Notes: a model not told the origin generated them from the sequence alone. A stretch of 64,000 bases of DNA from an uncultured Muribaculaceae bacterium (GCA_910586565.1 CAJUIT010000004.1:62001-126000); one strand, 5' to 3'. Numbered from the stretch's first letter, positions 1 through 9,032 are shown. Numbers and translations are program-made.

Positions 1-927
1 CAAATATAGCATGGTGTAGCTCTTTCCGCATCCCGTGGCTCCGAAATAAGTACCGCCTTTGCCATCACCATCAGGATTCTGATAGCTATGTTTCAGTATG
101 TTGTCAAACAAGAGAGTCGTGGCAAAATACTGTGGGTACCGGCATACAATCTTATCCTCATGCTTGGGCGTATCGGGGAAGAAGACAAAATTATGCACTA
201 CATCAAGGAGCCTCTCCCTGCGGAAAAGCCCTTGCATCATGGTGAACATCGAGTTGAAGCCACCTTCAACTTCCGGATCATCATGCTCAACTTTTCTCCA
301 TCCATAGAAGAACTCGTAGGGAGCAAACAAAGAACCGAAGCGATTATTAACGCCATCGCTTATTACGACGAACGCATTATAGCGGAATAGTTTCGGGATG
401 TCACTACGATAACGCACAGTGAGCTGTGTGTAGGCATTTTCAATGGTGGTATTCTCCTTAATCGCATTTTTGAACTCCAACACTACTAACGGAATACCAT
501 TGAAAAACACAATGCCGTCAGGTATTCGCGTGTGTTCGCCATCAACCTTAAACTGATTGACAAATTTGAAGGTGTTCCTTTTTAGATGCTCAGGGTCAAA
601 TTCGATTACATTGATATAGAGATTAGGCTTTGAAGGATCTTCGCGTTTGATAGTAAAGCCGTCCATTATCCGGCGCATCGCTTCCACGTTTTCTGCATAC
701 ACCCCGCCACCGTCAGTTGCCTCTAATTGATAAATCGCGGCAGTTATCTCATTTTCTGTAATGCCTACATGCTGATACTGCCTGCGCAAGAAATCGCGCA
801 GATCATCATATAGCAACACGTCACGACTATCACGATGAATTTCATCACCGTGCACATAGTCATATCCCTGTTCGATAAACAGTTCACCAAACGCTTGTTC
901 TAATTGAGCCTCATTGAATGCTGACAT
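1..927 (-). CDS. hsdR: Type I restriction enzyme R subunit, N-terminal part (cut by window edge)
   Basis: Motor and nuclease subunit of a type I restriction-modification complex; it cuts unmethylated DNA after ATP-driven translocation. The frame is open from the ATG at 927 to base 1 (309 codons), so the gene continues to the left. The N-terminal region shows the nuclease core typical of HsdR: an Asp in PDGIVFFNGIP followed by LVVLEFKNA, the D...ExK pattern. The last visible residues hold the Walker A motif GATGCGKSY of the SF2 helicase. It starts 3 bp after the stop of the membrane-protein gene upstream, so it is the last visible gene of the hsdM-hsdS operon. The identification is firm; only about a third of the usual length is in view. 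Confidence 0.93.
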   Translation of the reverse strand, partial: MSAFNEAQLEQAFGELFIEQGYDYVHGDEIHRDSRDVLLYDDLRDFLRRQYQHVGITENEITAAIYQLEATDGGGVYAENVEAMRRIMDGFTIKREDPSKPNLYINVIEFDPEHLKRNTFKFVNQFKVDGEHTRIPDGIVFFNGIPLVVLEFKNAIKENTTIENAYTQLTVRYRSDIPKLFRYNAFVVISDGVNNRFGSLFAPYEFFYGWRKVEHDDPEVEGGFNSMFTMMQGLFRRERLLDVVHNFVFFPDTPKHEDKIVCRYPQYFATTLLFDNILKHSYQNPDGDGKGGTYFGATGCGKSYTMLYL

Positions 928-930
928 ATA

Positions 931-1659
931 CTAAAAATATTTAGTTGCACATATTGAGGATAGAACACCTAAAACTATTGTTGATATTACGCCCAATATA
1001 TAATTTCGCCTCTTAATAATCTTTTTATAAGAGGCTTCTTGCTCCCCTATATTAAATACAGATTCGGGATATGCCCATTCACGAATTTTTATAAATAACC
1101 AGAAAAGACATCCTAAAATAGCGAATTGCAACAGGAGGTATACGATATACCAGGATGGATTGCTTTCCTTAATAAGTGTAACCACATAGCTATAAAGTAG
1201 TATAGAGATAGCCATGGACAATATTAACCCGATAAATTTTAGGAATTTAGAGCTATATAACCACGAATAGTTTGCTTTAGCTAATTTTATTATACCGCCT
1301 AATTCTTTTGAAATTGCCGCAATCTCATCAGAACTAGCATCAGCAATGTATAGGGATGCAGAACTATCCCAAGCTCCTCTATCGTAGAATTTTACGATGA
1401 TAAAATTTTGAGCCAAATATCGATCTTCCTCTTTTTTTTGTGCAATCAATGATATTTTCTCAATCATGGCGTCAGAAGGATTAGAATAGCCTATAATATC
1501 CTCAATACTCTCCGTATCATATTGTGCCCCATCAGATGTTTCAAATTCATATTTTACTATCTCGCTACGTGAATGGAGATAGTGAGCTACTTTACGCACA
1601 ATATCTGATGTCACTATAGATTGAAATTTAAATATTTTCTTAAATGAGCCTCTTAACAT
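931..1659 (-). CDS. Unrecognised three-helix membrane protein inside the restriction operon
   Basis: I do not recognise a family. The 242-residue product has a soluble N-terminal part (about 1-135, acidic and Ser-rich in the middle) and three hydrophobic segments at about 140-162, 170-192 and 219-238, with the C terminus at the membrane. It starts 7 bp inside the end of the DUF4145 gene and ends 3 bp before hsdR, so translation is very probably coupled to both neighbours. A membrane protein is not part of a type I restriction complex. It could be an accessory defence effector, a regulator or a passenger gene. Base composition is AT-rich like the rest of this operon. Confidence 0.72.
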   Translation of the reverse strand: MLRGSFKKIFKFQSIVTSDIVRKVAHYLHSRSEIVKYEFETSDGAQYDTESIEDIIGYSNPSDAMIEKISLIAQKKEEDRYLAQNFIIVKFYDRGAWDSSASLYIADASSDEIAAISKELGGIIKLAKANYSWLYSSKFLKFIGLILSMAISILLYSYVVTLIKESNPSWYIVYLLLQFAILGCLFWLFIKIREWAYPESVFNIGEQEASYKKIIKRRNYILGVISTIVLGVLSSICATKYF

Positions 1660-2303
1660 GGTTTATCGCGTTTTTCTATTGAATCTTTTATTGATTGAGG
1701 AAGTGAATCAAATATGCCTTCAATTTCTTTAGGTTCGGTGATTAGTCTTTCCGTGATGATATTCAGAAGTTTCATTAAAGTTTCAGCCGTAGACTTGTCA
1801 TCAACATCAAAGGCAATTTGTCCTGGATGAACAGCTTTGTTTCCTATGACACGAACTGCATCTAAAGCTTTTTGAACTATTGACGGCAAACCTTTCTTAA
1901 CAAGATTGCCAATCATGGTATCAATCTTGCCCGTTTCTCCAAGTTCATTACACAATCGTTCAACGGCAAGGCGCAATAATGCGCATGCAGCGCGCGGAGA
2001 TATGTTATAAATCGACGACGCTTCTTCGTACAGCACTTTTACAGAATCAGGCATATCAAGGCTTGGAAGCTTGTAGGTGATTGTTGAATAAACACAAAAG
2101 CCATCCCACCATAGTGATGAATTTCCACACGATTGACATGTGGCTACCATAAGTTGATGTTCAGCGGTTGCATACCAACTCATATAACTTTCATTTTTAT
2201 CTACAACCACATTGGTTGTCCTCATTTGCGAATAAACTTTACAATGGGGGCATTCAAAGTTTTTGAAGTCTATTCCATCAATTGTATATTCTGATATATT
2301 CAT
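1653..2303 (-). CDS. DUF4145 domain protein with zinc ribbon
   Basis: 216 residues. Two CxxC pairs (C18/C21 in FECPHCK and C56/C59 in TCQSCG) form a likely zinc ribbon, followed by a helical region with RAACALLRLAVERLCNELG, which is characteristic of the DUF4145 family. DUF4145 proteins are often found beside, or fused to, restriction enzyme subunits; their biochemical role is not settled. It begins 4 bp after hsdS and overlaps the next gene by 7 bp, so it belongs to the restriction operon. The family call rests on my reading of the motif pattern, not on a database search. Confidence 0.75.
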   Translation of the reverse strand: MNISEYTIDGIDFKNFECPHCKVYSQMRTTNVVVDKNESYMSWYATAEHQLMVATCQSCGNSSLWWDGFCVYSTITYKLPSLDMPDSVKVLYEEASSIYNISPRAACALLRLAVERLCNELGETGKIDTMIGNLVKKGLPSIVQKALDAVRVIGNKAVHPGQIAFDVDDKSTAETLMKLLNIITERLITEPKEIEGIFDSLPQSIKDSIEKRDKPC

Positions 2304-2307
2304 TAGT

Positions 2308-3408
2308 TTAAAGTTGAGATAGTTTGAGAAGAAGAAGTTCCTGTAATTTTACTAATATTACAGATTCAGATTTAAATTCTACCATATTTTTATATAGTGA
2401 AGTAACCAAGAGAGCAAATGTTGTCATCTTTTCAAAAGGTGGGATTATCATTGCTTCTCCTGAAATGAATGGTACTGTCAATTGATTCTGAACAGATCCG
2501 TCACCTTCAATTTTATGATTTGCAAAGAAATGATATTGGTAAAACAGAGTGTCTGGATTATATGGTATTACGGAAATTAGCCTTACAATAGAAACGTAAG
2601 GAGAGAAACGAAGAAAGCATTTACCAATTGTCCCTCTTGCTGAAATCGAAAAACTATTAGTCTTAATTAAAGCCTTATCTGTGAATCCATAAAGACCTTC
2701 ATCCTCAGTCCCGTTAGAGTAAATAGGTATGGGACACTTATCAGTTTTTGTATTACTTAAAACAGATGGTTTATCCCCACCAACTCTTAATTCACTTAGC
2801 TCTGTAATCTTACCCATGCGCCAGCCTTCGGGAAGATTGTTTAGGTCGATGTTGTCGACGAACATATTGCGGTAGATGGCTTGGGCGGCTGCTTCAAGCG
2901 TAGCAATTAAACGACGATTGTTTTCAATCCTCCGCTCTATTGCCTGATACTCGCCCACAATCTTCCGCTGTTCCTCAATCGAAGGAACAGGAATATAAAG
3001 ATTCATAAAATCTTCCCAAGTTAGACTTCCTCTAACTCCACCGACGGCCCAAAAAGTAACTTCTCTATCAAATTCCTTACGAGAGAACCACATCATAAGA
3101 AAATCTGGCAGTAATTCATCTGTCCGACTAACCTCAAACATCGGATAAGCTGGCGACATTATTGCGGTATCTCCTTTATAAATGGCTACGGGCATTTTCC
3201 CGTCTCGGCTAACCTGCATCAATGAACAAGCAAATTGATTGTGAGATATAATCTTATAGTTCGACAAGTCGGTGCCAACTGTATTAGCTACAGATGGTAT
3301 GAAAGCCTTGTCGATTGTTAAGCCCACAAGTTCAGTTACATTGAGATTCCGATTTCGGACATCTACCTGCCGAATATAATCGCCTAACCGCTTATAATTC
3401 GATTTCAT
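2308..3408 (-). CDS. hsdS: Type I restriction-modification specificity subunit
   Basis: DNA-recognition subunit that directs both methylation and restriction. The product (366 residues from the chosen start) has two target-recognition domains. The first ends in the dimerisation-helix pattern IPVPSIEEQRKIVGEYQAIE and a helical spacer (ERRIENNRRLIATLEAAAQ). The second starts near LPEGWRMGKITEL and ends with a second, weaker helical spacer. I prefer the ATG at 3408 (MKSNYKRLGDYI) over the one at 3444, because the 3408 start gives the usual HsdS beginning and only a 17-bp overlap with the end of hsdM. The second domain is more AT-rich, as expected for domains that recombine. The target sequence cannot be predicted from the protein alone. 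Confidence 0.9.
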   Translation of the reverse strand: MKSNYKRLGDYIRQVDVRNRNLNVTELVGLTIDKAFIPSVANTVGTDLSNYKIISHNQFACSLMQVSRDGKMPVAIYKGDTAIMSPAYPMFEVSRTDELLPDFLMMWFSRKEFDREVTFWAVGGVRGSLTWEDFMNLYIPVPSIEEQRKIVGEYQAIERRIENNRRLIATLEAAAQAIYRNMFVDNIDLNNLPEGWRMGKITELSELRVGGDKPSVLSNTKTDKCPIPIYSNGTEDEGLYGFTDKALIKTNSFSISARGTIGKCFLRFSPYVSIVRLISVIPYNPDTLFYQYHFFANHKIEGDGSVQNQLTVPFISGEAMIIPPFEKMTTFALLVTSLYKNMVEFKSESVILVKLQELLLLKLSQL

Positions 3409-4984
3409 AGCCAAGAGTTTTGAAAACATCGAGTACAGCCTCACGACTTTCAGCTTCTTTACGAAGAATATCTTTTAACTCAGTTTGAAGAACCTTCATC
3501 CGAGTATCGTAGTCAACCGTTTCATCGCGATTGACAAATTCGATATACTTACTTGGAACAAGGGAGTAGCCTTTCTCCGCAACTCCACCATCACCCTTGA
3601 TTGAAACTGACTTGCAGAACTCCGGCTCGTCTGTATAAGCATCGGCATGACCTTCTCGTTGCCAGTTGTGATAGGTTTCAGCAACTTTGCGGATGTCAGC
3701 ATCGGAGAAGCGCACGTATTTCTTCTCAAATGGTTCACCCATCTGGCGCATGTCAATGAAAAGGATTTCTCCCTCGCGGTCACGATACTTTATCTCTTCT
3801 CCTTGACGCTTCACCACACGCGCTTTCTTGTTTGCATTGAGAATCCAAAGTGTAACGGAAATATCGGTCGAGTAGAAAAGGTTACGAGGAAGAATAACAA
3901 TAGCCTCGACCAAACCATTTTCTATCATCTTGCGGCGGATGGCTCCCTCTGTGCCGTCGGCCGATAGTGCGCCATTAGCAAGAATGAAGCCGGCCACTCC
4001 ATTGCTTGATAGCTTGCTCACCATATTGAGAATCCAACCGTAGTTAGCGTTGGAAGTCGGGGGAACGTCATATCCTTGCCAACGCGGATCATCTGTAAGC
4101 TGATTCTCTGCACGCCAGTCTTTTTGGTTGAATGGAGGATTAGCCATAATGAAATCGGCTTTCAAGTCCTTGTGGCGGTCATCAGTAAACGTGTTGGCAG
4201 CATAATCGCCGAGATTGGCAGCAATACCGCGAATGGCGAGATTCATCTTCGCCAACTTATAGGTGGTCTTGGTAAACTCCTGGCCGTAGACCGACACATT
4301 GCGACGATTGCCGTTATGGTTCTGCACGAACTTCAGCGATTGCACAAACATACCGCCTGAGCCACAGCAGGGGTCATATATGATCCCCTCATATGGCTCT
4401 ATCATCTCAGCAATCAGATTGACAATTGTCTTGGGAGTATAGAACTCGCCCTTACCTTTACCCTCCTTAATGGCAAACTTTGAGAGGAAGTACTCATAGA
4501 CGCGTCCTATGATGTCATTCTCTTTATCATTTTCAAGGATAGAGTCGAAGCCATCGATCTTATCTATAAGCGAACCAAGCTTTTCAGCCTCAATTCCGAG
4601 TGAGCTATAATAGTTGTTGGGCAACGCTCCGGCAAGAGACTTATTCTCTTTCTCAATATCGGCAAGAGCCTTATCAACTTTTATTGCAATATCATTCTGC
4701 TTGGCATTCACTTTCAGATAACTCCAACGGGAGGTTTCGGGAAGATAGAACACATTTTTTGCCGTATAGAAAGCCACGTTATCTACAAAAGCCTCCTGTC
4801 CGGCATCTATGATTTCCTGACGCCGCTTATCGAAATGAAAACCGGCATACTTCAAAAATATAAGTGAGAGAACGACGTGCTTATACTCACTCGGCTCAAT
4901 AGAGCCACGCAGAGCATCACACGCTTTCCACAACACCTCCTCCATAGGGAGATTATCTTTCTTTTTGGTAGTATTCTTTGCCAT
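3392..4984 (-). CDS. hsdM: Type I restriction-modification N6-adenine methyltransferase subunit
   Basis: Methylates adenine within the HsdS-defined site using S-adenosylmethionine. The N-terminal HsdM helical domain (LWKACDALRGSIEPSEYKHVVLSLIFLKY) is followed by the methyltransferase domain with the SAM motif DPCCGSGGMF (about residue 204 on) and the catalytic NPPF (about residue 282), the gamma-class adenine methylase signature. The 530-residue length is normal for the family. The start chosen is the ATG at 4984 (MAKNTTKKK); an in-frame ATG at 4999 would add five residues. It is the first gene of the operon, preceded by an AT-rich region that should hold the promoter. Confidence 0.95.
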   Translation of the reverse strand: MAKNTTKKKDNLPMEEVLWKACDALRGSIEPSEYKHVVLSLIFLKYAGFHFDKRRQEIIDAGQEAFVDNVAFYTAKNVFYLPETSRWSYLKVNAKQNDIAIKVDKALADIEKENKSLAGALPNNYYSSLGIEAEKLGSLIDKIDGFDSILENDKENDIIGRVYEYFLSKFAIKEGKGKGEFYTPKTIVNLIAEMIEPYEGIIYDPCCGSGGMFVQSLKFVQNHNGNRRNVSVYGQEFTKTTYKLAKMNLAIRGIAANLGDYAANTFTDDRHKDLKADFIMANPPFNQKDWRAENQLTDDPRWQGYDVPPTSNANYGWILNMVSKLSSNGVAGFILANGALSADGTEGAIRRKMIENGLVEAIVILPRNLFYSTDISVTLWILNANKKARVVKRQGEEIKYRDREGEILFIDMRQMGEPFEKKYVRFSDADIRKVAETYHNWQREGHADAYTDEPEFCKSVSIKGDGGVAEKGYSLVPSKYIEFVNRDETVDYDTRMKVLQTELKDILRKEAESREAVLDVFKTLGYEIEL

Positions 4985-4999
4985 AATCAATTTCGTCAT

Positions 5000-5452
5000 T
5001 ATTACTCATACTAAATAAGTTTAACATAAATAGATGCATTCTCCTAATATTTTCAATAAAAGACACGAGACATTAGAACATTATCATAAAACGGCGACTT
5101 TATCTGTATAAAATGTTAAGTAGACCATTTCACCTATTCGTATGTGTCATACCACAACTTCATTCAACCAAATTTATGAGTTTATTTCAACATCTACACC
5201 ATTTGTTATCACTAGAGAATTTATTGACGATATTTACAAATATAGCTACAAAATGTTAGATTTCAAAATTAAAATCATAAATGTGCGCTATAAGCCGAGT
5301 TGAAGGGCAAGAGTTGGGATAGAAACGCACCTCTTCCAAGTGTGCATTAGGAGGATGTAGTGGTTGCGGACTACATTGTAGAAGCCTACCACTTGATAGA
5401 GTTGGTTAAGGGTAGCACCATGGGAATACGAAGGGGGGATTGGGGAGGAGGC
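5000..5452. other. Intergenic stretch upstream of hsdM
   Basis: About 450 bp with no credible gene. The first 290 bp are very AT-rich and presumably carry the hsdM promoter on the minus strand, but I could not place a clear TTTG/TAnnTTTG pair. From about 5290 the base composition rises to that of the chromosomal core, so the left edge of the core genome probably lies there. A 62-codon frame on the minus strand (5288-5476) has no recognisable features. Confidence 0.5.
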
Positions 5453-5500
5453 AACAAACCCCGACAAAGGCCGCAAGGTGTGGCATATGTCGGGGTTGTT
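5453..5500 (-). terminator. Hairpin terminator after glmM
   Basis: The arms AACAAaCCCCGACA and TGTCGGGGTTGTT pair over 13 bp with one bulged base. The hairpin lies 50 bp beyond the glmM stop on the minus strand, and the last arm ends in a short T-rich run in that direction. Confidence 0.6.
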
Positions 5501-5549
5501 TAGGGGAGGTGCTAAGGAGGAGAGTAAGGGGTTGGGGAGGAGCGGGGGA

Positions 5550-6935
5550 TTAGGCGAGGGAGGCGATGACGGATTTGACGGTTTCGGCGAGGTGGTCGGC
5601 CTGGGCCATTGTGGAGGCTTCGGCGTAGATGCGGATGATGGGCTCGGTGTTGGATTTGCGGAGGTGTACCCAGGAATCGGCGAAGTCGATTTTCACGCCG
5701 TCGATGTCGGTGATGCGCTCATCGGCATATTTCTCTTTCATTTTGGCGAGGATGGCGTCGACGTCGATGTCGGGGGTGAGCTCGATTTTGTTTTTCGCGA
5801 TTTCGTAGGGGGGGTATGTGGCTTTGAGTTCGCTCACTTTTTTGCCGCTTTTGGCAAGGAGGGTGAGGAAGAGTGCAACACCCACGAGGGCATCGCGACC
5901 GTAGTGTGCCTCGGGGTAGATGACTCCGCCGTTGCCTTCGCCGCCGATAACGGCTCCTACCTCTTTCATTTTGGTGACTACGTTGACTTCGCCCACGGCG
6001 GCGGCATGGTAGTCGCATCCTTTGGCACGGGTTACGTCGCCGAGGGCGCGGGAGCTGCTGAGGTTGGAGACGGTTGCTCCGGGTGTGTGGGAGAGGATGT
6101 AGTCGGCAACTGCCACGAGGGTGTATTCCTCAACGAACATTTCGCCGTTTTCCATTACGATTGCCAGACGGTCAACGTCGGGGTCGACCACGAAACCTAC
6201 ATCGGCTTTGCCGGATTTCATGAGGTCGGAAATCTGGGTGAGGTTCTGCGGGATGGGTTCGGGTGTGTGGGCGAATTTGCCGTTGGCCTCGCAATTGAGT
6301 TCGATGATGTTTTTCACGCCCAATGCGCGGAGGAGTTGCGGGATGACGATGCCTCCAACGGAGTTAACGGCATCGACGGCTACGGTGAAGTTGGCATCGG
6401 CGATGGCCTGACGGTCGACGAGACGGAGGGCGAGCACCTGCTCGATGTGACGGAGGTTCCATGTTTCGTCGCGATATTCATGGCCGAGCAAATCGATTTC
6501 GGCGAAGGTGAAGTCTTCGGCGGCGGCTATGCGGAGCACTTCTTTTCCCTGGGCGTCGTTGAGGAATTCGCCGTCCTGGTTGAGTAGCTTGAGGGCGTTC
6601 CATTGCTTGGGGTTGTGGGAGGCTGTGATGATGATGCCGCCGCATGCTTTCATTCCCACAACGGCAACTTCGGTGGTGGGGGTTGAAGCGAGGCCGATGT
6701 TGACAACGTCGAAGCCCATGCCGCGCAGTGTTGAGGAGACGAGGTCGTTGACCATCGGGCCTGACAAACGGGCATCGCGGCCTACAACAATGAGATTGGT
6801 GGTGCGGGTGGTTGTGCGTTTGATGAATGAAGCGTAGGCAGCGGTGAATTTCACCACGTCGAGTGGGCTGAGGCCTTCGCCGGGGCGGCCGCCGATGGTG
6901 CCGCGTATTCCTGAAATTGATTTAATAAGTGCCAT
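5550..6935 (-). CDS. glmM: Phosphoglucosamine mutase (phosphohexomutase family)
   Basis: Interconverts glucosamine-6-phosphate and glucosamine-1-phosphate, on the way to UDP-GlcNAc for peptidoglycan and LPS. All four family signatures are visible: the phosphoserine loop TASHNP (Ser106), the metal-binding DPDVDR (Asp251/253/255), the sugar-binding GEGNGG (332-337) and the phosphate-binding RKSNTEP (about 426-432). The 461-residue length is normal. It follows nrnA and the DUF4827 lipoprotein on the same strand after a 147-bp gap containing a hairpin, an order often seen in Bacteroidales. Phosphomannomutase/phosphoglucomutase activity is the main alternative, because this superfamily is hard to split by sequence; GEGNGG in place of GEXSGH favours GlmM. 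Confidence 0.88.
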   Translation of the reverse strand: MALIKSISGIRGTIGGRPGEGLSPLDVVKFTAAYASFIKRTTTRTTNLIVVGRDARLSGPMVNDLVSSTLRGMGFDVVNIGLASTPTTEVAVVGMKACGGIIITASHNPKQWNALKLLNQDGEFLNDAQGKEVLRIAAAEDFTFAEIDLLGHEYRDETWNLRHIEQVLALRLVDRQAIADANFTVAVDAVNSVGGIVIPQLLRALGVKNIIELNCEANGKFAHTPEPIPQNLTQISDLMKSGKADVGFVVDPDVDRLAIVMENGEMFVEEYTLVAVADYILSHTPGATVSNLSSSRALGDVTRAKGCDYHAAAVGEVNVVTKMKEVGAVIGGEGNGGVIYPEAHYGRDALVGVALFLTLLAKSGKKVSELKATYPPYEIAKNKIELTPDIDVDAILAKMKEKYADERITDIDGVKIDFADSWVHLRKSNTEPIIRIYAEASTMAQADHLAETVKSVIASLA

Positions 6936-7017
6936 TGCAATATTTTCAGAGTCGGTTTAAAACTATTTTTTATTATGGCTGTTCGGTGTTTTTGAACAGT
7001 TAAAAATCCGCAACATG

Positions 7018-7056
7018 TTTACCCGAATGAGCCGCAGGAGGCTTTATCCGGGTAAA
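7018..7056 (-). terminator. Possible attenuator or weak terminator between DUF4827 and glmM
   Basis: TTTACCCG and CGGGTAAA pair over 8 bp, and a second short AGCC/GGCT pairing lies inside. There is no T-run, so it may only reduce read-through from the lipoprotein gene into glmM or protect an mRNA end. Confidence 0.35.
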
Positions 7057-7082
7057 AGATGATGGAGTTGGGGAGAGAGGGA

Positions 7083-7715
7083 TCAATCCTCGTTGGTTTC
7101 GGGATAGGATGATGTGCCGGGCTTGAAATAGCGCACGTTATAAAGGAACGGGATTACCTGCGAGATTTCGGATGAGAGGCCATACTGCGACTTGATGACG
7201 AGATTTACCTCGCTTTCCATTCCAACGTAGTTCAAGGGCATCTGCAGCCCCGAGCCCCATTGAGCAGAGCTGCTGAGGGTGTAGTTGCCGAAACGGAAGG
7301 ATGCGGCTCCCACCGAGAGGTCGTCGGAATTGCCCCATCCATCGGTCAGTTCACCGGTAAGGGGGTCGTAGCTGTGGAGGCTATAACGTGTGAACCGGAA
7401 ATAGATTTGCTCATCGTCCTCGGCCATGAGGTCGAGATTGCCGGGATCGACTATCTGCATGTAGACGTTGCCATCCTCGTCGAGACGATAGTAGGGTGCA
7501 TTGGCTCCGGTGATGAAATTTCCGTCGTCGGGAATTTCGAGAATCACATTCTGATTGGCGAGAAAGTTGTTGACGGAGTGTGCTTCATCGGTGAGCAGCT
7601 CGGCGTAGCTTTTGCTGTCGTTGCACGAAAGGAGCGAAACCGCACAGCACAATGCCACGCCTGATGCAATTATGTTTGGTTTAATCATCGTAAATGAATA
7701 AGTGACTGTTTTCAT
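7083..7715 (-). CDS. DUF4827-type lipoprotein
   Basis: 210 residues with a lipoprotein signal: hydrophobic stretch IIASGVALCCAVSLLSC with Cys as the lipidation site (lipobox LLSC), followed by NDSKSYAELL. The mature part has no cysteines and no enzyme motif that I can see. Its start overlaps the nrnA stop by 4 bp (ATGA), so the two are translationally coupled. I assign DUF4827 from its position between nrnA and glmM and its lipoprotein form; a profile search would settle it. Distantly FKBP-like folds occur in such lipoproteins, but I see no proof here. Confidence 0.7.
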   Translation of the reverse strand: MKTVTYSFTMIKPNIIASGVALCCAVSLLSCNDSKSYAELLTDEAHSVNNFLANQNVILEIPDDGNFITGANAPYYRLDEDGNVYMQIVDPGNLDLMAEDDEQIYFRFTRYSLHSYDPLTGELTDGWGNSDDLSVGAASFRFGNYTLSSSAQWGSGLQMPLNYVGMESEVNLVIKSQYGLSSEISQVIPFLYNVRYFKPGTSSYPETNED

Positions 7716-8740
7716 GAAAGATATTTGTCGAACAGCGGCATGAGGTTGTGGAACACTTCCACTGCCTCAGCCATAGTGCCATAGAACTCACCGCCGGCAG
7801 CATTGAGGTGGCCGCCGCCGTTGAAATGTTCCTTGCACATGATGTTAACGGGGAAATCGCCTTTGCTCCGGGTTGACACCTTTATATAGTCGGATTCCTC
7901 GCGCAGGAACACGGAATAGGTTACGTCGGGGATGGTAAGGGGACGGTTGACCAAATCTTCGGTGTCGCCTTTTTGATAATGGAAGCGGTTAAGCTCCTCG
8001 CGAGTGAGGGTGATGAGGGCAGCGCGATGTTCGGGAAAGACCTCAAACTTATCGAGCATGGCATAGCCGTTGAGGCGCAGGCGGTTGTAGCTGTTGGAGA
8101 AATAGACCTGACGGTAGATGGCATCCTTGTCGATGCCACAGCGAACCAAAGCACCCACCACCTCGTAGAGGTCGGCGCTGTTGGAATTGTAGGAGAAATT
8201 GCCTGTGTCGGTCATCATGCCAGTGTAGAGGCATGTGGCAGCCTCGCGGTCGACTTGTCCGGAAAGGCCGAGCGCGGCCAACACCTTGTAGACCAACACA
8301 GATGTTGACGATTCCTCGGGATGGGAAATTATAACATCGGGGAATGAGGAGGGGTTGAGGTGATGGTCGATGAGCACTTTGCGCCCGGGTGATGCAAGCA
8401 TCATATCGGCAACGAGGTCGATTCGCTGCGGTTCGTTATAGTCGAGGCAGAAAACCACATCGGCGTTGGCGAAAAGGCGACCTGCAAAAACTTTTGAACG
8501 GGAGAAGATGACAATGTCGTCGGCCCCGGGGAGAAACATGAGATATTTCGGAGGGGTGTCGGGAACGACCACACGAGCGTTGAGGCCCATGTTGTTGAGC
8601 ACCCTGCAAAGCCCGAGCGAAGAGCCCATTGCATCGCCATCGGGAGACAAATGGCATGTTATAACCACGTTGCGTGCCCCTGCAAGCAGCGACGAGAGGG
8701 ACGACACACAAGTGGAATCAAGTAAATCAGTGAGCATCAA
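7712..8740 (-). CDS. nrnA: DHH-family phosphoesterase, NrnA-like (nanoRNase / pAp phosphatase)
   Basis: Degrades short RNA oligomers and/or 3'-phosphoadenosine 5'-phosphate. The DHH domain shows the metal ligands in CHLSPDGDAMGSS (motif I), CLDYNEPQRID (motif II), LIDHHLNP (the DHH motif) and MTDTGNFSY (motif IV). The C-terminal DHHA1 domain ends in GGGHLNAAGGEF, the substrate-binding loop. At 342 residues it matches NrnA/Orn-like proteins. It is first in a three-gene unit with the DUF4827 gene and glmM, and has a TAnnTTTG element upstream. Confidence 0.9.
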   Translation of the reverse strand: MMLTDLLDSTCVSSLSSLLAGARNVVITCHLSPDGDAMGSSLGLCRVLNNMGLNARVVVPDTPPKYLMFLPGADDIVIFSRSKVFAGRLFANADVVFCLDYNEPQRIDLVADMMLASPGRKVLIDHHLNPSSFPDVIISHPEESSTSVLVYKVLAALGLSGQVDREAATCLYTGMMTDTGNFSYNSNSADLYEVVGALVRCGIDKDAIYRQVYFSNSYNRLRLNGYAMLDKFEVFPEHRAALITLTREELNRFHYQKGDTEDLVNRPLTIPDVTYSVFLREESDYIKVSTRSKGDFPVNIMCKEHFNGGGHLNAAGGEFYGTMAEAVEVFHNLMPLFDKYLS

Positions 8741-8813
8741 GTGATTTAAAATAGCAGTTGGTTAATGCGGCACGGTGGAGAGAGATGCCTCGCGCCGAAG
8801 CTGATTAATCACG

Positions 8814-8821
8814 CAAAGATA
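8814..8821 (-). promoter_or_regulatory. Bacteroidota-type -7 element upstream of nrnA
   Basis: TATCTTTG on the minus strand matches TAnnTTTG and lies 74 bp before the nrnA start. The expected -33 TTTG is not clear, so this is a partial match. Confidence 0.5.
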
Positions 8822-8890
8822 CGACATAAGGTGCAGTTAGTTGGAATTTTTGGTGGTTGGCGGGTGATTTTTCACTTTATTTCACTTTTA

Positions 8891-9018
8891 GAGGGCGTGT
8901 CATAACGGCCCGACTGGGGCGTCGCTTGCAGGATTCGATCTCGGTCACGTACTCCAGTACGCACCCATCGACCTTACCCACAAGCTCCCACCATCCGAAC
9001 CATTCTGACAGCGCCCTC
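8891..9018 (+). repeat. 128-bp dispersed repeat, copy 1
   Basis: An ungapped 128-bp sequence with 113 of 128 bases identical to copy 2 (30926-31053). Its ends form inverted arms: bases 1-12 (GAGGGCGTGTCA) pair with bases 116-128 (TGACAGCGCCCTC) with one bulged base, and weaker pairing continues inward. At position 6 and its partner 123 the pair is C-G here but T-A in copy 2. An internal CGTAC-tcca-GTACG hairpin is conserved. It carries no credible ORF and sits between nrnA and a terminator hairpin. Confidence 0.85.
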
Positions 9019-9032
9019 GCCATCCGGATAAA

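Noticed and set aside
5288..5476. 62-codon minus-strand frame between hsdM and glmM
   Set aside because: No signal, domain or promoter; composition changes inside it and a terminator overlaps it.
5478..6587. 369-codon plus-strand frame opposite glmM
   Set aside because: Antisense of a well-supported gene; Gly/Phe/Asp-rich translation typical of a GC-rich shadow.
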